From Bin87 sp965203195 (GTDB lineage Bacteria > Chloroflexota > Dehalococcoidia > Lucifugimonadales > UBA3495): a stretch of 64,000 bases of DNA. The DNA lies in contig OZ241860.1 in NCBI GenBank assembly GCA_965203195.1, positions 3,348,001-3,412,000 of the forward strand. The letters run 5' to 3'. Made by a program: the position numbers and the translations under genes. Each line of letters starts with the position of its first letter. Position 1 is the first letter of the stretch. Below, one piece after another: positions 1 to 8,290 of the stretch. The notes under the pieces are model-generated. The model had not been told where the DNA came from. It ran no database searches and saw nothing but the letters and a program-made list of their open reading frames with translations.

Positions 1-1330
1 GGCCAACTAACTGCCCCGGGTTGCCGAAGCCGTATGAGCGACCGGTGGCGTAGCTGTACGAGATAGATCCGGCGTAAGACTCGCCGACTAATAGGCCTCT
101 TGGCTGGGCGGAGCCTACGGTCAGCTGAACTTCGGCGGTAGAGTATGAGGCGATAATGGCGCCGGGGCTGGGGCCGGAGGTGGCGTAATGGCTGTTAAGC
201 AAGCCAACCATCCCGCCGATAGCTGATGTTCGGTTTTGAACCTTGCCCGTGACATAACAGCCGATGATGGTGCCGGAATGGGAACCCACCAGGACGCCCA
301 TAAAGTTGGCATTGGTCCCAACAAATGCGTTGGTGACGCCGAGGGTTTCAATTCTGCCTTTGGCGTCGGTTCTGCCGAAGAGCCCTATGGCATTAATGGC
401 GCCGGGAGTCCGGTTGATAAACAGGTTGTTGATGGTATGCCCGTTGCCCCGGAAAGTGCCGGAGAAAGTCAGGCTGTGGGAGGCAGAGGTGGATGTGGTG
501 CCGATGGGCTCCCAGCCGCCGCCGCCGTTGTGGTACGCATCGCCGCTGTCGCTCGTGCCGTTGGTGTGGGTGCTGCCATCACCGTCGGTGTCAAAGTCCA
601 GGTCGGCCACCAGCTCGTAGCCGATGCAGGGGCCGGGGTCGCTGTCGGCGTCATTAGTGTCCGGGCAGCCGTGGGATTCCGACCGGCCCGGAAATGCAGC
701 GGCATAGTTGACTATTTGGTTGGTAGTGTCCGGCCGGCCGTTGCCGTTCAGGTCGTAGCGGATGGCGTTCAGCTGGGCCAGGCTGTTGATTTCAATCAGC
801 CCGTCGCCGTCGGTGTCATAGTTGGTGACATTGACATTCACCCGGTGGGATGTGGATGCGGCCACGGTTTGGGTGAATGCAATGTTGGTATGCGGGTCGG
901 TGTGGGTGTAAGTGCCGACCGCGATACCGGCGGCCACGCTGATGCCGTCGGTATCGCGGTCGGCGTCGGTCACCGTGTAGGTGAAGTCCACATAGGCGTT
1001 GGCGCCGCCCGAAGCCACATCAGCGGCGGTGGCGGTGCGGTTTTCGCCGCCGACATCAATGGTGATAGTGGCGCCGGTGTGGGCGGTGATGGTTTCAGCG
1101 CCGAAAGTGACGCGGATGGTAATATCGTCGCCGGCGTGATACTGCGTATCCGACCCGGCGGATGACTGGATAGCAATGGCGCTGACGGCCAGGGTAGTTG
1201 CGGAGGCCGGGGGCGCGGGCGCGGCCAGCATCCCGCCGGCCAGCAGGATGGCGGCGAGGAGGAGGGCCAGGGCGGCGCGGCGCAGGGTGGTGGCAGTGGC
1301 GGCCGCCCGTATGGCGGCGCGGGGCGTCAT
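1..1330 (-). CDS. Secreted GLUG-repeat surface protein, N-terminal part (runs off window edge)
   Basis: The frame stays open for 443 codons from its ATG to base 1, so the C-terminus lies outside the window. Residues 1-43 look like a signal peptide: a basic start (MTPRAAIRAA), a hydrophobic core (LALLLAAILLAGG) and a small-residue cleavage region (APPASA). A Thr/Val/Asp-rich beta domain follows to about residue 150, then acidic calcium-type strings (YDTDGDGLIEI, LNGNGRPD). From about residue 285 there are GLUG-type turns: GTFRGNGHTINNLFI, GLFGRT, GVLVGSHSGTIIGCY, SYATG. Such proteins are usually exported adhesins or cell-surface proteins; the exact role is unknown. The start is set by the signal peptide and a weak AGGGGTGG sequence 5 bases upstream. 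A 20-base poly-C tract (coding strand) lies 17 bases upstream of the start codon. Confidence 0.85.
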   Translation of the reverse strand, partial: MTPRAAIRAAATATTLRRAALALLLAAILLAGGMLAAPAPPASATTLAVSAIAIQSSAGSDTQYHAGDDITIRVTFGAETITAHTGATITIDVGGENRTATAADVASGGANAYVDFTYTVTDADRDTDGISVAAGIAVGTYTHTDPHTNIAFTQTVAASTSHRVNVNVTNYDTDGDGLIEINSLAQLNAIRYDLNGNGRPDTTNQIVNYAAAFPGRSESHGCPDTNDADSDPGPCIGYELVADLDFDTDGDGSTHTNGTSDSGDAYHNGGGGWEPIGTTSTSASHSLTFSGTFRGNGHTINNLFINRTPGAINAIGLFGRTDAKGRIETLGVTNAFVGTNANFMGVLVGSHSGTIIGCYVTGKVQNRTSAIGGMVGLLNSHYATSGPSPGAIIASYSTAEVQLTVGSAQPRGLLVGESYAGSISYSYATGRSYGFGNPGQLVG

Positions 1331-1347
1331 TTTGCCACCCCTGTTGC

Positions 1348-1367
1348 GGGGGGGGGGGGGGGGGGGG
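1348..1367. repeat. 20-base poly-G/poly-C homopolymer
   Basis: Twenty uninterrupted G on the plus strand, then one A and seven more G. On the coding strand of the GLUG protein this is a C tract 17 bases upstream of the ATG, in the 5' leader or promoter. Tracts of this length are typical slipped-strand sites. Its length in the assembly may itself be uncertain. Confidence 0.9.
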
Positions 1368-1380
1368 AGGGGGGGCAGAA

Positions 1381-1489
1381 GCGGGTAGGGTAAGGCGGCG
1401 GTTAGGGTTCAGCATAGTAATCCGGCTCCGTAAGCGCGCGGCGCGGTGAAGTGCGCCGGCGCCGCCATGATATGCGGGTAGGGTAAGGC
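1381..1489. repeat. Pair of 16-bp direct repeats upstream of GLUG gene
   Basis: GCGGGTAGGGTAAGGC occurs at 1381-1396 and again at 1474-1489, 93 bases apart, between the poly-G tract and the IS4 element. The spacing and position suggest regulatory repeats or an old duplication; no function is evident. Confidence 0.6.
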
Positions 1490-1535
1490 AGGATAGTACA
1501 ATAAGCGCCCCGCCGCCGGCAACAGGGGCAGGCCG

Positions 1536-2720
1536 CTCGCGCGTACCCACTTTGGGTTGGCACTTGCCACAGCCGGCGGCTCCGGGTAAGTATCAGGACA
1601 GCTACCATCCGATACCCCGGGAGCCGCCGACCTATGCCATGGTATCACCACATCGCCGCCTTTCTCCACCACAACCTGCCTCAAATGCGCGCCACCAGGC
1701 GCGCCAACCTGGCCCTGCTCACCGCCGCCATCCTCAACCGCCGCGCCCTCTCCCTATCCGAACTGGCCCGGCCCTGGATGCCCGGACTCCCCCAAAGCCA
1801 CCATCAGCGCAAAAAGCGCATCTTCCGCTTCCTTTCCAACCCCCGCTTCGACCCCATCCAAACCCAATGCGCCCTGATGCCCGCCATCTGCCACCTGGCC
1901 GGCCTCAAGGGCCAAACGCCCATTATGATTGACTGGTCCGACCTGGGCCGCAAGCGCAACGGCCTTTTCGCCGCCGTCTGCTATCGCAAGCGCGGGCTGC
2001 CCTTGCTCAGTTGGGCCACGACCGTCGACGAACTGACCCCGTCTCAAAACCGGCTGGAAGAGACTTTCATCGCGCGCCTGCTGCGCAATCTGCCTGACAA
2101 CATTCGTCCGCTGTTGCTGGCCGATAGAGGCTTCGGACGCGCCAGTCTGCTGCGTTGGATCCAGGAAATGCCCCGCCACACTGGCCGCACAGTGGACTAT
2201 GTGGTGCGACTCAAAGGCAATGTCCACATCCAGACTGCCGATGGCTATCAGGGATTGCTGCGGAAGTATCCCCTGCGTCCCAATCGCTATGTGTTTCTGC
2301 CTGGGGTCCGCTATCGTTCCGATGGGGCAGTAACGGTGAACCTGGTATTGTACTGGGGCCGGGGGCATCGGGAACCCTGGTATTTGGCGACATCGCTGCC
2401 GGACGCCAAGGTGGCGGTGGCGCAGTATCGCAAACGGATGCAGCCGGAGCAGTACTTTCGCGATGGCAAGCAGTATTTCGCGCTGGATCGGGGAACGGCA
2501 ACAACGACGGCGCGGCTGGGGCGTATGCTGGTGGGGCTGTTATTAGCCTGCTGTTTGCTGCTGTTGGTGGCGCGGCGTGCGTCGTGGCGGTTCCGGCGGC
2601 GGGTGTGTTCGTGGGGGAAGCTGGGGCTGCTGCGGCTGGGGATGGAATGTTATCTGGCTACGCCGGAGCCCCCGCCTAGATGGTTCGGCTTGCCCCACAC
2701 CTGAAAGTGGGTACGCCCGA
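1536..2720 (+). mobile_element. Complete IS4-family insertion sequence
   Basis: The left end carries GCGTACCCACTTT and the right end its reverse complement AAAGTGGGTACGC. The outer bases TCG also match, giving imperfect inverted repeats of about 18 bp. GGGGCAGGCCG is present on both sides (1525-1535 and 2721-2731), an 11-bp target duplication (12 if one shared A is counted), within the IS4 range. One intact transposase gene fills the interior. Perfect target duplicates and an open frame indicate a recent, possibly active insertion between the GLUG gene and the PaREP1-like gene. Confidence 0.9.
1634..2704 (+). CDS. IS4-family DDE transposase
   Basis: 356-residue transposase that would cut and paste its own element. 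The catalytic triad is readable: D100 in IMIDWSDLG, D164 in LLLADRGFGR, and E272 in YRKRMQPEQYFRDGK. The last string matches the IS4-family Y-2-R-3-E-6-K signature exactly. The C-terminal ~80 residues are hydrophobic and basic. The length is normal for a short IS4 transposase. The stop codon overlaps the right inverted repeat. No strong ribosome binding site precedes the ATG, which is common in IS elements. No frameshift or internal stop is seen. Confidence 0.93.
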   Translation: MPWYHHIAAFLHHNLPQMRATRRANLALLTAAILNRRALSLSELARPWMPGLPQSHHQRKKRIFRFLSNPRFDPIQTQCALMPAICHLAGLKGQTPIMIDWSDLGRKRNGLFAAVCYRKRGLPLLSWATTVDELTPSQNRLEETFIARLLRNLPDNIRPLLLADRGFGRASLLRWIQEMPRHTGRTVDYVVRLKGNVHIQTADGYQGLLRKYPLRPNRYVFLPGVRYRSDGAVTVNLVLYWGRGHREPWYLATSLPDAKVAVAQYRKRMQPEQYFRDGKQYFALDRGTATTTARLGRMLVGLLLACCLLLLVARRASWRFRRRVCSWGKLGLLRLGMECYLATPEPPPRWFGLPHT

Positions 2721-2785
2721 GGGGCAGGCCGGCCTGGGCGGGGCGTCTTTGGGGGGCTGCTGGGCGCCGGGCCGGGGGCTAGGGG

Positions 2786-3289
2786 CTAGGGGTTGTGGCC
2801 GGCGGGGTAGAACAGTTCGTAGAGCCGCTGGGAGAGCTGCTCGCACAAGACGAGACCGCCGCGGACCTCGTTCTCCGGAGCTTCGTTTTCATAGAAGTTG
2901 CTATGCAGGCTGCGGGCGGTCAGGAAGATGCCGCTGATCCAGTCCCGGGTTTCCGTGTCGCCGGCGTTTCCGACCAGCCGGAACAATTCGTTAGCCACCG
3001 ACAGGATGCCGCGGTGGGTGTGGATGAAGCCGCCGTGGTGCGCGCTGATGGCCTTGACCGTCTCGGCAACCAGCCCCCAAGCCTTGTTGGACGCTTGGGC
3101 TAGGTCGCCCTGGTCCAGATGTTCCCAGGCGCTGGTGCGGAACTCCTGGGCCATACCGGCGTATTTTTGAGCGGTGCGGTTGCCGTCCGGACCAGGCTGG
3201 GGGCGGTCGCGGGCGGCGTCCAGGCCGCGGGCGACGGCGGCGTCGATGTCGGGGGTGGGGTAAAACGCGGTGGCGGTGGCGGTAGTCAT
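2786..3289 (-). CDS. PaREP1/HEPN-like small helical protein
   Basis: 167 residues, predicted mostly helical. The core AQEFRTSAWEHLDQGDLAQA followed by SNKAWGLVAETVKAIS matches the PaREP1-type pattern 'A..(Y)...A...L..GD..QASEK.W.A..E.VKA'. These proteins have a HEPN-like fold and are often paired with nucleotidyltransferases or occur as small solitary genes. A GAGG sequence 7 bases before the ATG supports the start. The residues typical of HEPN RNases (R-x4-6-H) are not clearly present, so nuclease activity is not implied. It stands just beyond the IS4 target duplicate, which may have separated it from a former neighbour. A homologue lies near 22.4 kb. Confidence 0.7.
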   Translation of the reverse strand: MTTATATAFYPTPDIDAAVARGLDAARDRPQPGPDGNRTAQKYAGMAQEFRTSAWEHLDQGDLAQASNKAWGLVAETVKAISAHHGGFIHTHRGILSVANELFRLVGNAGDTETRDWISGIFLTARSLHSNFYENEAPENEVRGGLVLCEQLSQRLYELFYPAGHNP

Positions 3290-3433
3290 TTTGATGCCTC
3301 AAAGCGTTGCTGTTACGGGGCCGGAATTGTACCGGCATTAGATGTTGCCATCCGGCGGCGCGCCTTCGGGCCAGAGTTGTTGCGCCGCCAGGTCGCCATA
3401 ACGCCAGCCATTGCCACCCGGCGCGGGCCAAGG

Positions 3434-4255
3434 TCAGCCGCGCGGCCGATGCGCGGCCCCTACGAATTCCTGCCACGCTTGCACGCATTGCGCCGGCGCC
3501 GAATGCTGCACATAGCCGCCGGCGCCGGGGATGCGGGCCAGCCGACAGTTGGGCATCAGGTCAGCCTGGCCCTGGGCCCGGTCGGGGATGTCTCCCTCGC
3601 TGAGGTCCCCGACCATAGCCAGCGCGGGCGTTTCAATCTGCGGCAGCCGGTCAGAAAGGTTCTGCGTACCCAGGTAGGCCAGCGTTTCCAGCACGACATG
3701 ACGGGCGGTCTGCCCCATCTGCCGGATGTACCATTCGTGGTGCTCCGGCGCGGCGTCGGCGCTGACGCGGCGGCCGCCAGTGGCCCGCGCCCAACCATCT
3801 ACCCCCGCATCCTGCACCAGGCGGTAGTAGTTCCGATAGGTGTCCACGCCGGTAAAGTTGTACGGCGAGGTGCAGGTCGTGACCGTGTGCAGGCGTTCCG
3901 GGTATTGGTAGGCGAACTGCAAGGCAATCGTGCCGCCGATGGTTTCGCCGATGAGATGAACCCGGTTGAGCTCCAGATAGTCCAGCAGGTTGCGGAGGTC
4001 GGCGGCGAAGCCTTCCAGCGACCAGTCGTAGCCCGGTTCGGGGACGGTAGAACGGCCGAAGCCGCGCGCATCCAGGCGAATGACCCGGTACTGCCGCGCC
4101 AGCAGAGGCGGCCAGGCGTACCAGAGGCGCCCGTTCTTGGCGTTGCCGTGATGCAGGACGACGGTCTCCACAGCCGCCGGGTCGCGCCACGGGTCGGTGA
4201 AATCGTCGTCATCATAATACATTGCCAGATTGCCGGCCAGCGGCGCGGTGGGCAT
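3434..4255 (-). CDS. Alpha/beta-fold hydrolase with Thr at the nucleophile elbow
   Basis: 273 residues starting at MPTAPLAGN, chosen because AAGGAG lies 9 bases upstream. An in-frame start 13 codons earlier lacks this. Fold markers: the oxyanion-type LHHGN near residue 32, DARGFGRS near 65, the nucleophile elbow GETIGG near 102, a likely acid Asp in VGDLSEGD, and a late His in GGYVQHSAP. The usual G-x-S-x-G nucleophile Ser is Thr here, so activity may be altered or lost. Substrate unknown; members of this group include esterases, lactonases and dehalogenase-like enzymes. It lies upstream of a PaREP1-like gene and downstream of a cupin gene, all on the same strand. Confidence 0.85.
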   Translation of the reverse strand: MPTAPLAGNLAMYYDDDDFTDPWRDPAAVETVVLHHGNAKNGRLWYAWPPLLARQYRVIRLDARGFGRSTVPEPGYDWSLEGFAADLRNLLDYLELNRVHLIGETIGGTIALQFAYQYPERLHTVTTCTSPYNFTGVDTYRNYYRLVQDAGVDGWARATGGRRVSADAAPEHHEWYIRQMGQTARHVVLETLAYLGTQNLSDRLPQIETPALAMVGDLSEGDIPDRAQGQADLMPNCRLARIPGAGGYVQHSAPAQCVQAWQEFVGAAHRPRG

Positions 4256-4351
4256 AACGAATCTCCTTGCCGAAAAACGGCGTCTCCCTGCCAATAGGGA
4301 ACGGGGCCAGGGGGGAACGGGTTGCGGCGCGTCTGCGCCCGCAGGCGTTCA

Positions 4352-4729
4352 CTACACGGCGAAGCCGCCGCCGGGAGTCTGGTCGGCCAGCGGGATGGCG
4401 ACGCTGATGCGGTCCGTGTCGCCGACGCTGCGGGTGGTGTGGCCGCGTCCGGTCAAGTCCTCGCAGAGTTCCACATCGCCCACATTGAAAATGCGTTTGG
4501 CGCCGTTGCCGAGGCCGATTTCAACCTGCCCTTGCAGGGTGATGACATACTGGCGGCGCGGGGCGGTGTGAAATTCCACCAGCTGGCCGGGCTTGAGGCG
4601 GCTGAATTGCACGCCAGTGGCCGGCTGCGTGCCGGTGCGCAGGGCGTGGCCCACCGGCTCAAAGGGCAGCTCCAGGTCCTCAATGTGGGATTCGCCGTCG
4701 GCGCCGGTGAAAATGCGGACTACTTGCAT
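4352..4729 (-). CDS. Small cupin-domain protein
   Basis: 125 residues forming a single cupin barrel: LKPGQLVEFHTAPRRQYVI and LQGQVEIGLGNGAKR correspond to the two half motifs. Metal-ligand residues are reduced: a His in EFHTAP and a Glu in VEIG. The C-terminal TRSVGDTDRISVAIPL fits the last strands. Such proteins bind small ligands or act as isomerases or dioxygenases; none can be named. AGGAGG lies 10 bases before the ATG. It precedes the hydrolase gene at about 100 bases and may be cotranscribed with it. Confidence 0.8.
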   Translation of the reverse strand: MQVVRIFTGADGESHIEDLELPFEPVGHALRTGTQPATGVQFSRLKPGQLVEFHTAPRRQYVITLQGQVEIGLGNGAKRIFNVGDVELCEDLTGRGHTTRSVGDTDRISVAIPLADQTPGGGFAV

Positions 4730-4883
4730 CTGTGTGTACCTCCTGGGGATTGCTGGTGGCCCAACGCTATCACAGGTTGCCCGGCAAGGTAAATGCCGAC
4801 CGGGTCAATCCGGCGCCGGAAAGACCGTAAAACGAGGCAACGGGCAGATGGACAAGTCGAGGCGTCGACCCGGAAACATAGCT

Positions 4884-5651
4884 TCAAGCGCGAAGCAGGT
4901 CCAACAGCTTTTCCCGGTCGGCCCATAAAACCGAATTGTCCTGGATAGGCGTGCGGGCGCGCTGCGTCCAGACATCTTTCCTGTCGCCGCGGTCGTCAAG
5001 CGCCGCAACGGGACACCAGGTTTCCGTTTTGGCCATGGTATCCGAAAAGCGGTAAGCCCAGCGTTCCGCCCACGAGCGCGCCGCCGCTTCCGATGCCGCC
5101 GTGATCGGCTGTATCAGCAGGTTGCGCCTGGAATTGACATAGAACTTGAAGGTATGCGGTTCCAGGTGGCCGGATACCTTGAAGTCCACATCATAGACGA
5201 CGCCGGCCCCGATTATGAAAGCCTCGACCTCGGTATCAAAATCGACCCGGCCGGAGGAACGTCGGCCGTGAACGAGGCCGGACACTTCCATTACCGCCTG
5301 CAACAGCCGGTGGGTCTCGTCACCCGGCAAGGCGGCGTCGGAGTTTATGGTCAAGGAACTTTGCCGGAGGTCAACCCGGTGCTTGCGCGCGATGCCACGC
5401 GCCTGGTCCAGCGCCGACGGCGTCAGCGCCAGCCCGTTGGCGTGCAGGTAGCCCAGCGTATCCCCCATATCGCCCAGGCGAACCGCGCCGTTGGGGAGCG
5501 ACACAATTTCAAGCTCAATCGCTTCCCCGTCGGGCCTGAGAAACGGAGTGACTAGGTAGCAGCCGTTTGCCGACGGAGCAACGGCGAAGTCGGCGGACAG
5601 GCAGTCTAGGTAGCGCCGGGTTACATCATCGGATTTCACGGCGACATTCAT
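4884..5651 (-). CDS. DUF1828/DUF1829-type protein
   Basis: 255 residues starting at MNVAVKSDD. The start is fixed by a 4-bp ATGA overlap with the stop of the upstream gene and by a GAGGGA ribosome site. The N-terminal half (GCYLVTPFLRPDGEAIELEI, then LGDMGDTLGYLHANGL) matches the DUF1828 pattern. The C-terminal half (VDFDTEVEAFIIGAGVVYDV, then KFYVNSRRNLLIQPI) matches DUF1829. The two domains commonly occur fused, in phage- or defence-associated settings, with no known activity. Conserved aromatic, Asp and Arg residues in the C-terminal half hint at nucleic-acid binding or a nuclease fold, but no catalytic motif is clear. It is translationally coupled to the preceding ORF. Confidence 0.75.
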   Translation of the reverse strand: MNVAVKSDDVTRRYLDCLSADFAVAPSANGCYLVTPFLRPDGEAIELEIVSLPNGAVRLGDMGDTLGYLHANGLALTPSALDQARGIARKHRVDLRQSSLTINSDAALPGDETHRLLQAVMEVSGLVHGRRSSGRVDFDTEVEAFIIGAGVVYDVDFKVSGHLEPHTFKFYVNSRRNLLIQPITAASEAAARSWAERWAYRFSDTMAKTETWCPVAALDDRGDRKDVWTQRARTPIQDNSVLWADREKLLDLLRA

Positions 5652-6088
5652 AAAGGTTCCCTCTGACTGAAGCGGGAGAAGTTTTCCCTGGTGTACACGC
5701 TTCTCAAGGCGATATTGCATTCCCGCAAGAAATCCGCCAGCTCCTCATTAGGGTCGCCGGCGCGGATGTCGTCAGGTATGTACACGCGATTATCCTGATA
5801 TACGTCGTCCCAGAAATGTTTATGCGGGCCGGCAACGCGCACGCCGGTTTTCGGGTCGGTGTGGCGGTCGTGAACGGTATATTTGCGAATCGGCGTGTTC
5901 CGGTACAGGAGCGCCAGACTGCGGTTTTTGACTCCGACGTACCCTCGCAATGACAGGATGGTCTCCGATTCCTCAGCCAGCACAGTGGCTCCCAGTCGGT
6001 AAGCGCCGCGGGTAAATCGCCACGCCAGATTGGCCGCAATCACCTTGGGTTCTGCAATCAGGGCATCGGCTTGCGCTGCCGTAACCAT
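5648..6088 (-). CDS. Hypothetical protein, first gene of a coupled pair with DUF1828 protein
   Basis: 146 residues, no signal peptide or membrane segment. The middle is rich in charged and aromatic residues (YRNTPIRKYTVHDRHTDP, GPHKHFWDDVYQDNRVYIP) with clustered His and Asp, and ends in a short helix (EELADFLRECNIAL). I do not recognise a family with certainty. Its stop overlaps the start of the DUF1828/DUF1829 gene by 4 bp, so the two proteins are probably made together and may form a complex or a toxin-antitoxin-like pair. A GGAGG-like sequence precedes the ATG. A direct repeat of GGGAACCTCCGG sits upstream at about 6090-6113. Confidence 0.65.
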   Translation of the reverse strand: MVTAAQADALIAEPKVIAANLAWRFTRGAYRLGATVLAEESETILSLRGYVGVKNRSLALLYRNTPIRKYTVHDRHTDPKTGVRVAGPHKHFWDDVYQDNRVYIPDDIRAGDPNEELADFLRECNIALRSVYTRENFSRFSQREPL

Positions 6089-6231
6089 TGGGAACCTCCG
6101 GTGGGAACCTCCGGGGCCGATGATACCACAATTCGCCGGGACGGAATCGCAGGGACGCTTAAATTGGCAAGATGACAGCCCGCCAGCATCGGGCCGCGCC
6201 AGCGGGCTGTCTATTTACCGGGCGCCGGCAG

Positions 6232-7959
6232 TTAGCCGATTTCGGCGGCCAGGCTGTAAATGCGGCCGGGGCGGCCGCCTTCGGGCAACCCCAGGGGCAG
6301 ATGCACATTGAGCAGGAAGGGCCGCTTTTCCGCCTCCACCGCGCGCAGGCCGTGGGCGATGGCGTCGTCAATGGTCGCTTCGTCGGTGGCGTCCATCGCC
6401 TCCACGCCAAAGCCCTCGGCCAGCTTGACCGGGTCGATGTTGTCCAGCACCACGCCCCGGTACTCGCCGGTGGCTTTCATATCGGCGTTGGCGTTGGCGA
6501 AGGAGTTGGCCACGATGCCGTAGGCGCCGTTGTTGGAGATGACATACAGGACGGGGATGTTGTGGCTGGCCGCCGTCCACAGGGCGGAGTCGGAATAGTA
6601 GAGGGAGCCGTCGCCCACCAGCCCCACTACGGGCCGGTCGGGGGCGCCCAGTTTGGCGCCGATGGCTGCCCCCACGCCGTAGCCCTCGGAGCCGCCGGCG
6701 GGCCGGATGTACTGGTTGCGGCCGCCGCCGTCGGCGCCGTTGGCGAGGATGTCCTGGGCAACGGCGAACTGTTCAATAGTAACCAGCCCGCCGCCGCGGC
6801 TTTCCAGGGCGTTGTCCAGAGCGTCGGCCAGAACCACGGGGCGCACCTTGCCGGCCTGGGGGGATACCCGCCGCGCGGCGTCGCGGGTTCGGGCGCGCAG
6901 GGCGGCCACTTCCTCGCGGGCCTGGGCGCGGCGGTCGGACGGGGCGTCGGCGTCCGCTGCGGTGGCTTCCAGCAGACGCTGGGCGGCGCGCTTTTCGTCG
7001 GCCAGCACGGCCAGGTCCAGGCCGGGGATGTTCTCCAGGTTTTCGGCGTCGGCCCCGATGGCGATGGTGCGGGCGGCGTTAAAGAAAGCTTCGTAGTCGC
7101 TGGCCGTGCCGCTGCCGTTGTGGGTGACGCCGAGGCACAGGATGAGGTCGGGGTTGAGGTCGGCGGCCTGTTCCAGTCGCCGGCCGCCGGCGTGCAGGGG
7201 ATGTTTGATGGGGACGGCGCGGGGGTCGCCCACCACAGGCACTCCGAAGCGTTCCGCCAGGGCGGTTACTTCGGCGATGGCGTCGCTTTTCCAGATGCCG
7301 TCGCCGGCGTAGAGCAGAGGGCGGCGGGCGTGGCGCAGGGCGTTGGCCACGGCGTCCACATCGGCGTCGGACGGGTAGCCGGCGCGGAACTGGGGCAGTT
7401 CGCCCTCAATAATGTTGGCGGTGTATTCCTGGGGGCCCAGCAGCCGGTCGTACACGGCCAGATGCACCGGGCCCACGGGCGGCGTCATGGCCACGCGGAG
7501 GGCGCGTTCCACGGCGGCGGGCAGTCCTTCGGGTTCAATCACCGTCCAGTTGGCTTTGGTGAGGGGCGCGGAGATGGCGGTGGGGCCGGCGTTGTGGCTG
7601 ACGTCAAGGCTGATTTTGCCGGCGAAGCTGCCGGTGTCGCCGGCGAAGGTGATTACGACCACGGGGAGGCTGCCCGTCCAGACATTGATCAGCTGGCCCA
7701 TAGCCTGGGCCAGGCCGGCGCCCAGATGGACCACCATTACGCCGGGGGCCAGGTTGGCCTGGGTGTAGCCGCCGGCCATAGCGGTGACCGCACCCTCGTG
7801 GAGGCCCAGGATGCCGTGGATGTCGGGGCGGGAATGGAGTTCGTTGAAAAACAGGGCCTCGCGCGAGCCGGAGTTGTTGAATACATACTTGACGCCGGAA
7901 GCGGCCAGCTGCTCCACCATCAGGCGGGATGCGGAGGCGGTCATTTGCCTGGTTTGCAT
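6232..7959 (-). CDS. Thiamine diphosphate-dependent decarboxylase/synthase family enzyme
   Basis: 575 residues, the usual length for acetolactate synthase, benzoylformate decarboxylase and related enzymes. The pyrimidine-binding domain has the catalytic Glu (E55) in LGLHEGAVTAMAGGY. The central domain follows (ALRHARRPLLYAGDGIW). The C-terminal pyrophosphate domain has GDGSLYYSDSALWTA, then NNGAYG, the GDG-(x)n-NN motif that binds Mg-ThDP. AAGGAG is 9 bases before the ATG. Substrate cannot be told from sequence; the PAGGSEGYGVGAAIGAKL segment is of the benzoylformate decarboxylase-like type rather than classical IlvB. No small regulatory subunit gene is adjacent, arguing against a biosynthetic acetolactate synthase. 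Confidence 0.9.
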   Translation of the reverse strand: MQTRQMTASASRLMVEQLAASGVKYVFNNSGSREALFFNELHSRPDIHGILGLHEGAVTAMAGGYTQANLAPGVMVVHLGAGLAQAMGQLINVWTGSLPVVVITFAGDTGSFAGKISLDVSHNAGPTAISAPLTKANWTVIEPEGLPAAVERALRVAMTPPVGPVHLAVYDRLLGPQEYTANIIEGELPQFRAGYPSDADVDAVANALRHARRPLLYAGDGIWKSDAIAEVTALAERFGVPVVGDPRAVPIKHPLHAGGRRLEQAADLNPDLILCLGVTHNGSGTASDYEAFFNAARTIAIGADAENLENIPGLDLAVLADEKRAAQRLLEATAADADAPSDRRAQAREEVAALRARTRDAARRVSPQAGKVRPVVLADALDNALESRGGGLVTIEQFAVAQDILANGADGGGRNQYIRPAGGSEGYGVGAAIGAKLGAPDRPVVGLVGDGSLYYSDSALWTAASHNIPVLYVISNNGAYGIVANSFANANADMKATGEYRGVVLDNIDPVKLAEGFGVEAMDATDEATIDDAIAHGLRAVEAEKRPFLLNVHLPLGLPEGGRPGRIYSLAAEIG

Positions 7960-8290
7960 TGCGGTTCTCCTTGTTGCAAGTCAGTCGGTCGGGCCGGATG
8001 CGGGATGCCGGGGCGCTCAATCCGGCCCCGGAACGATGTGGGGCGGCCAAAAGGGGCGGTCGCCGGCGAAAACGGCCCGCAGCCGGGCCTTGCCGGGCAT
8101 AGTAAGATGCACCGGGCGGAATGTCCACTGTCATTTTGCAAAAGCGGCATTGCGCATATCGTTTCGCAAAAGGCCGCGTTTCCGCATCGGGGCGGCTTGA
8201 GCAAAGATGCGCCGTTATCATCCATCTACCCGCAGGGGGCATAGGGGTATAATAGACTGATACGGGCGCAAGCGTTGCCCACTAGTTGCT
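7960..8290. promoter_or_regulatory. Divergent intergenic region with TATAAT element
   Basis: About 330 bases without a gene lie between two divergently transcribed genes. On the plus strand a perfect TATAAT at 8248-8253 sits about 38 bases before the first ATG of the His-rich gene; the -35 region is not recognisable. The half near the ThDP gene contains only its ribosome binding site and GC-rich sequence. Confidence 0.45.

Noticed and set aside
236..1165. Long plus-strand open frame opposite the GLUG gene
   Set aside because: Its product is Gly/Val/Ala-rich with no domain and is the complement of a frame with a signal peptide and GLUG motifs; it is a shadow of the minus-strand gene.
6172..8244. 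690-residue plus-strand frame
   Set aside because: Antisense to the ThDP enzyme, which has all expected motifs; low-complexity composition and no ribosome site.
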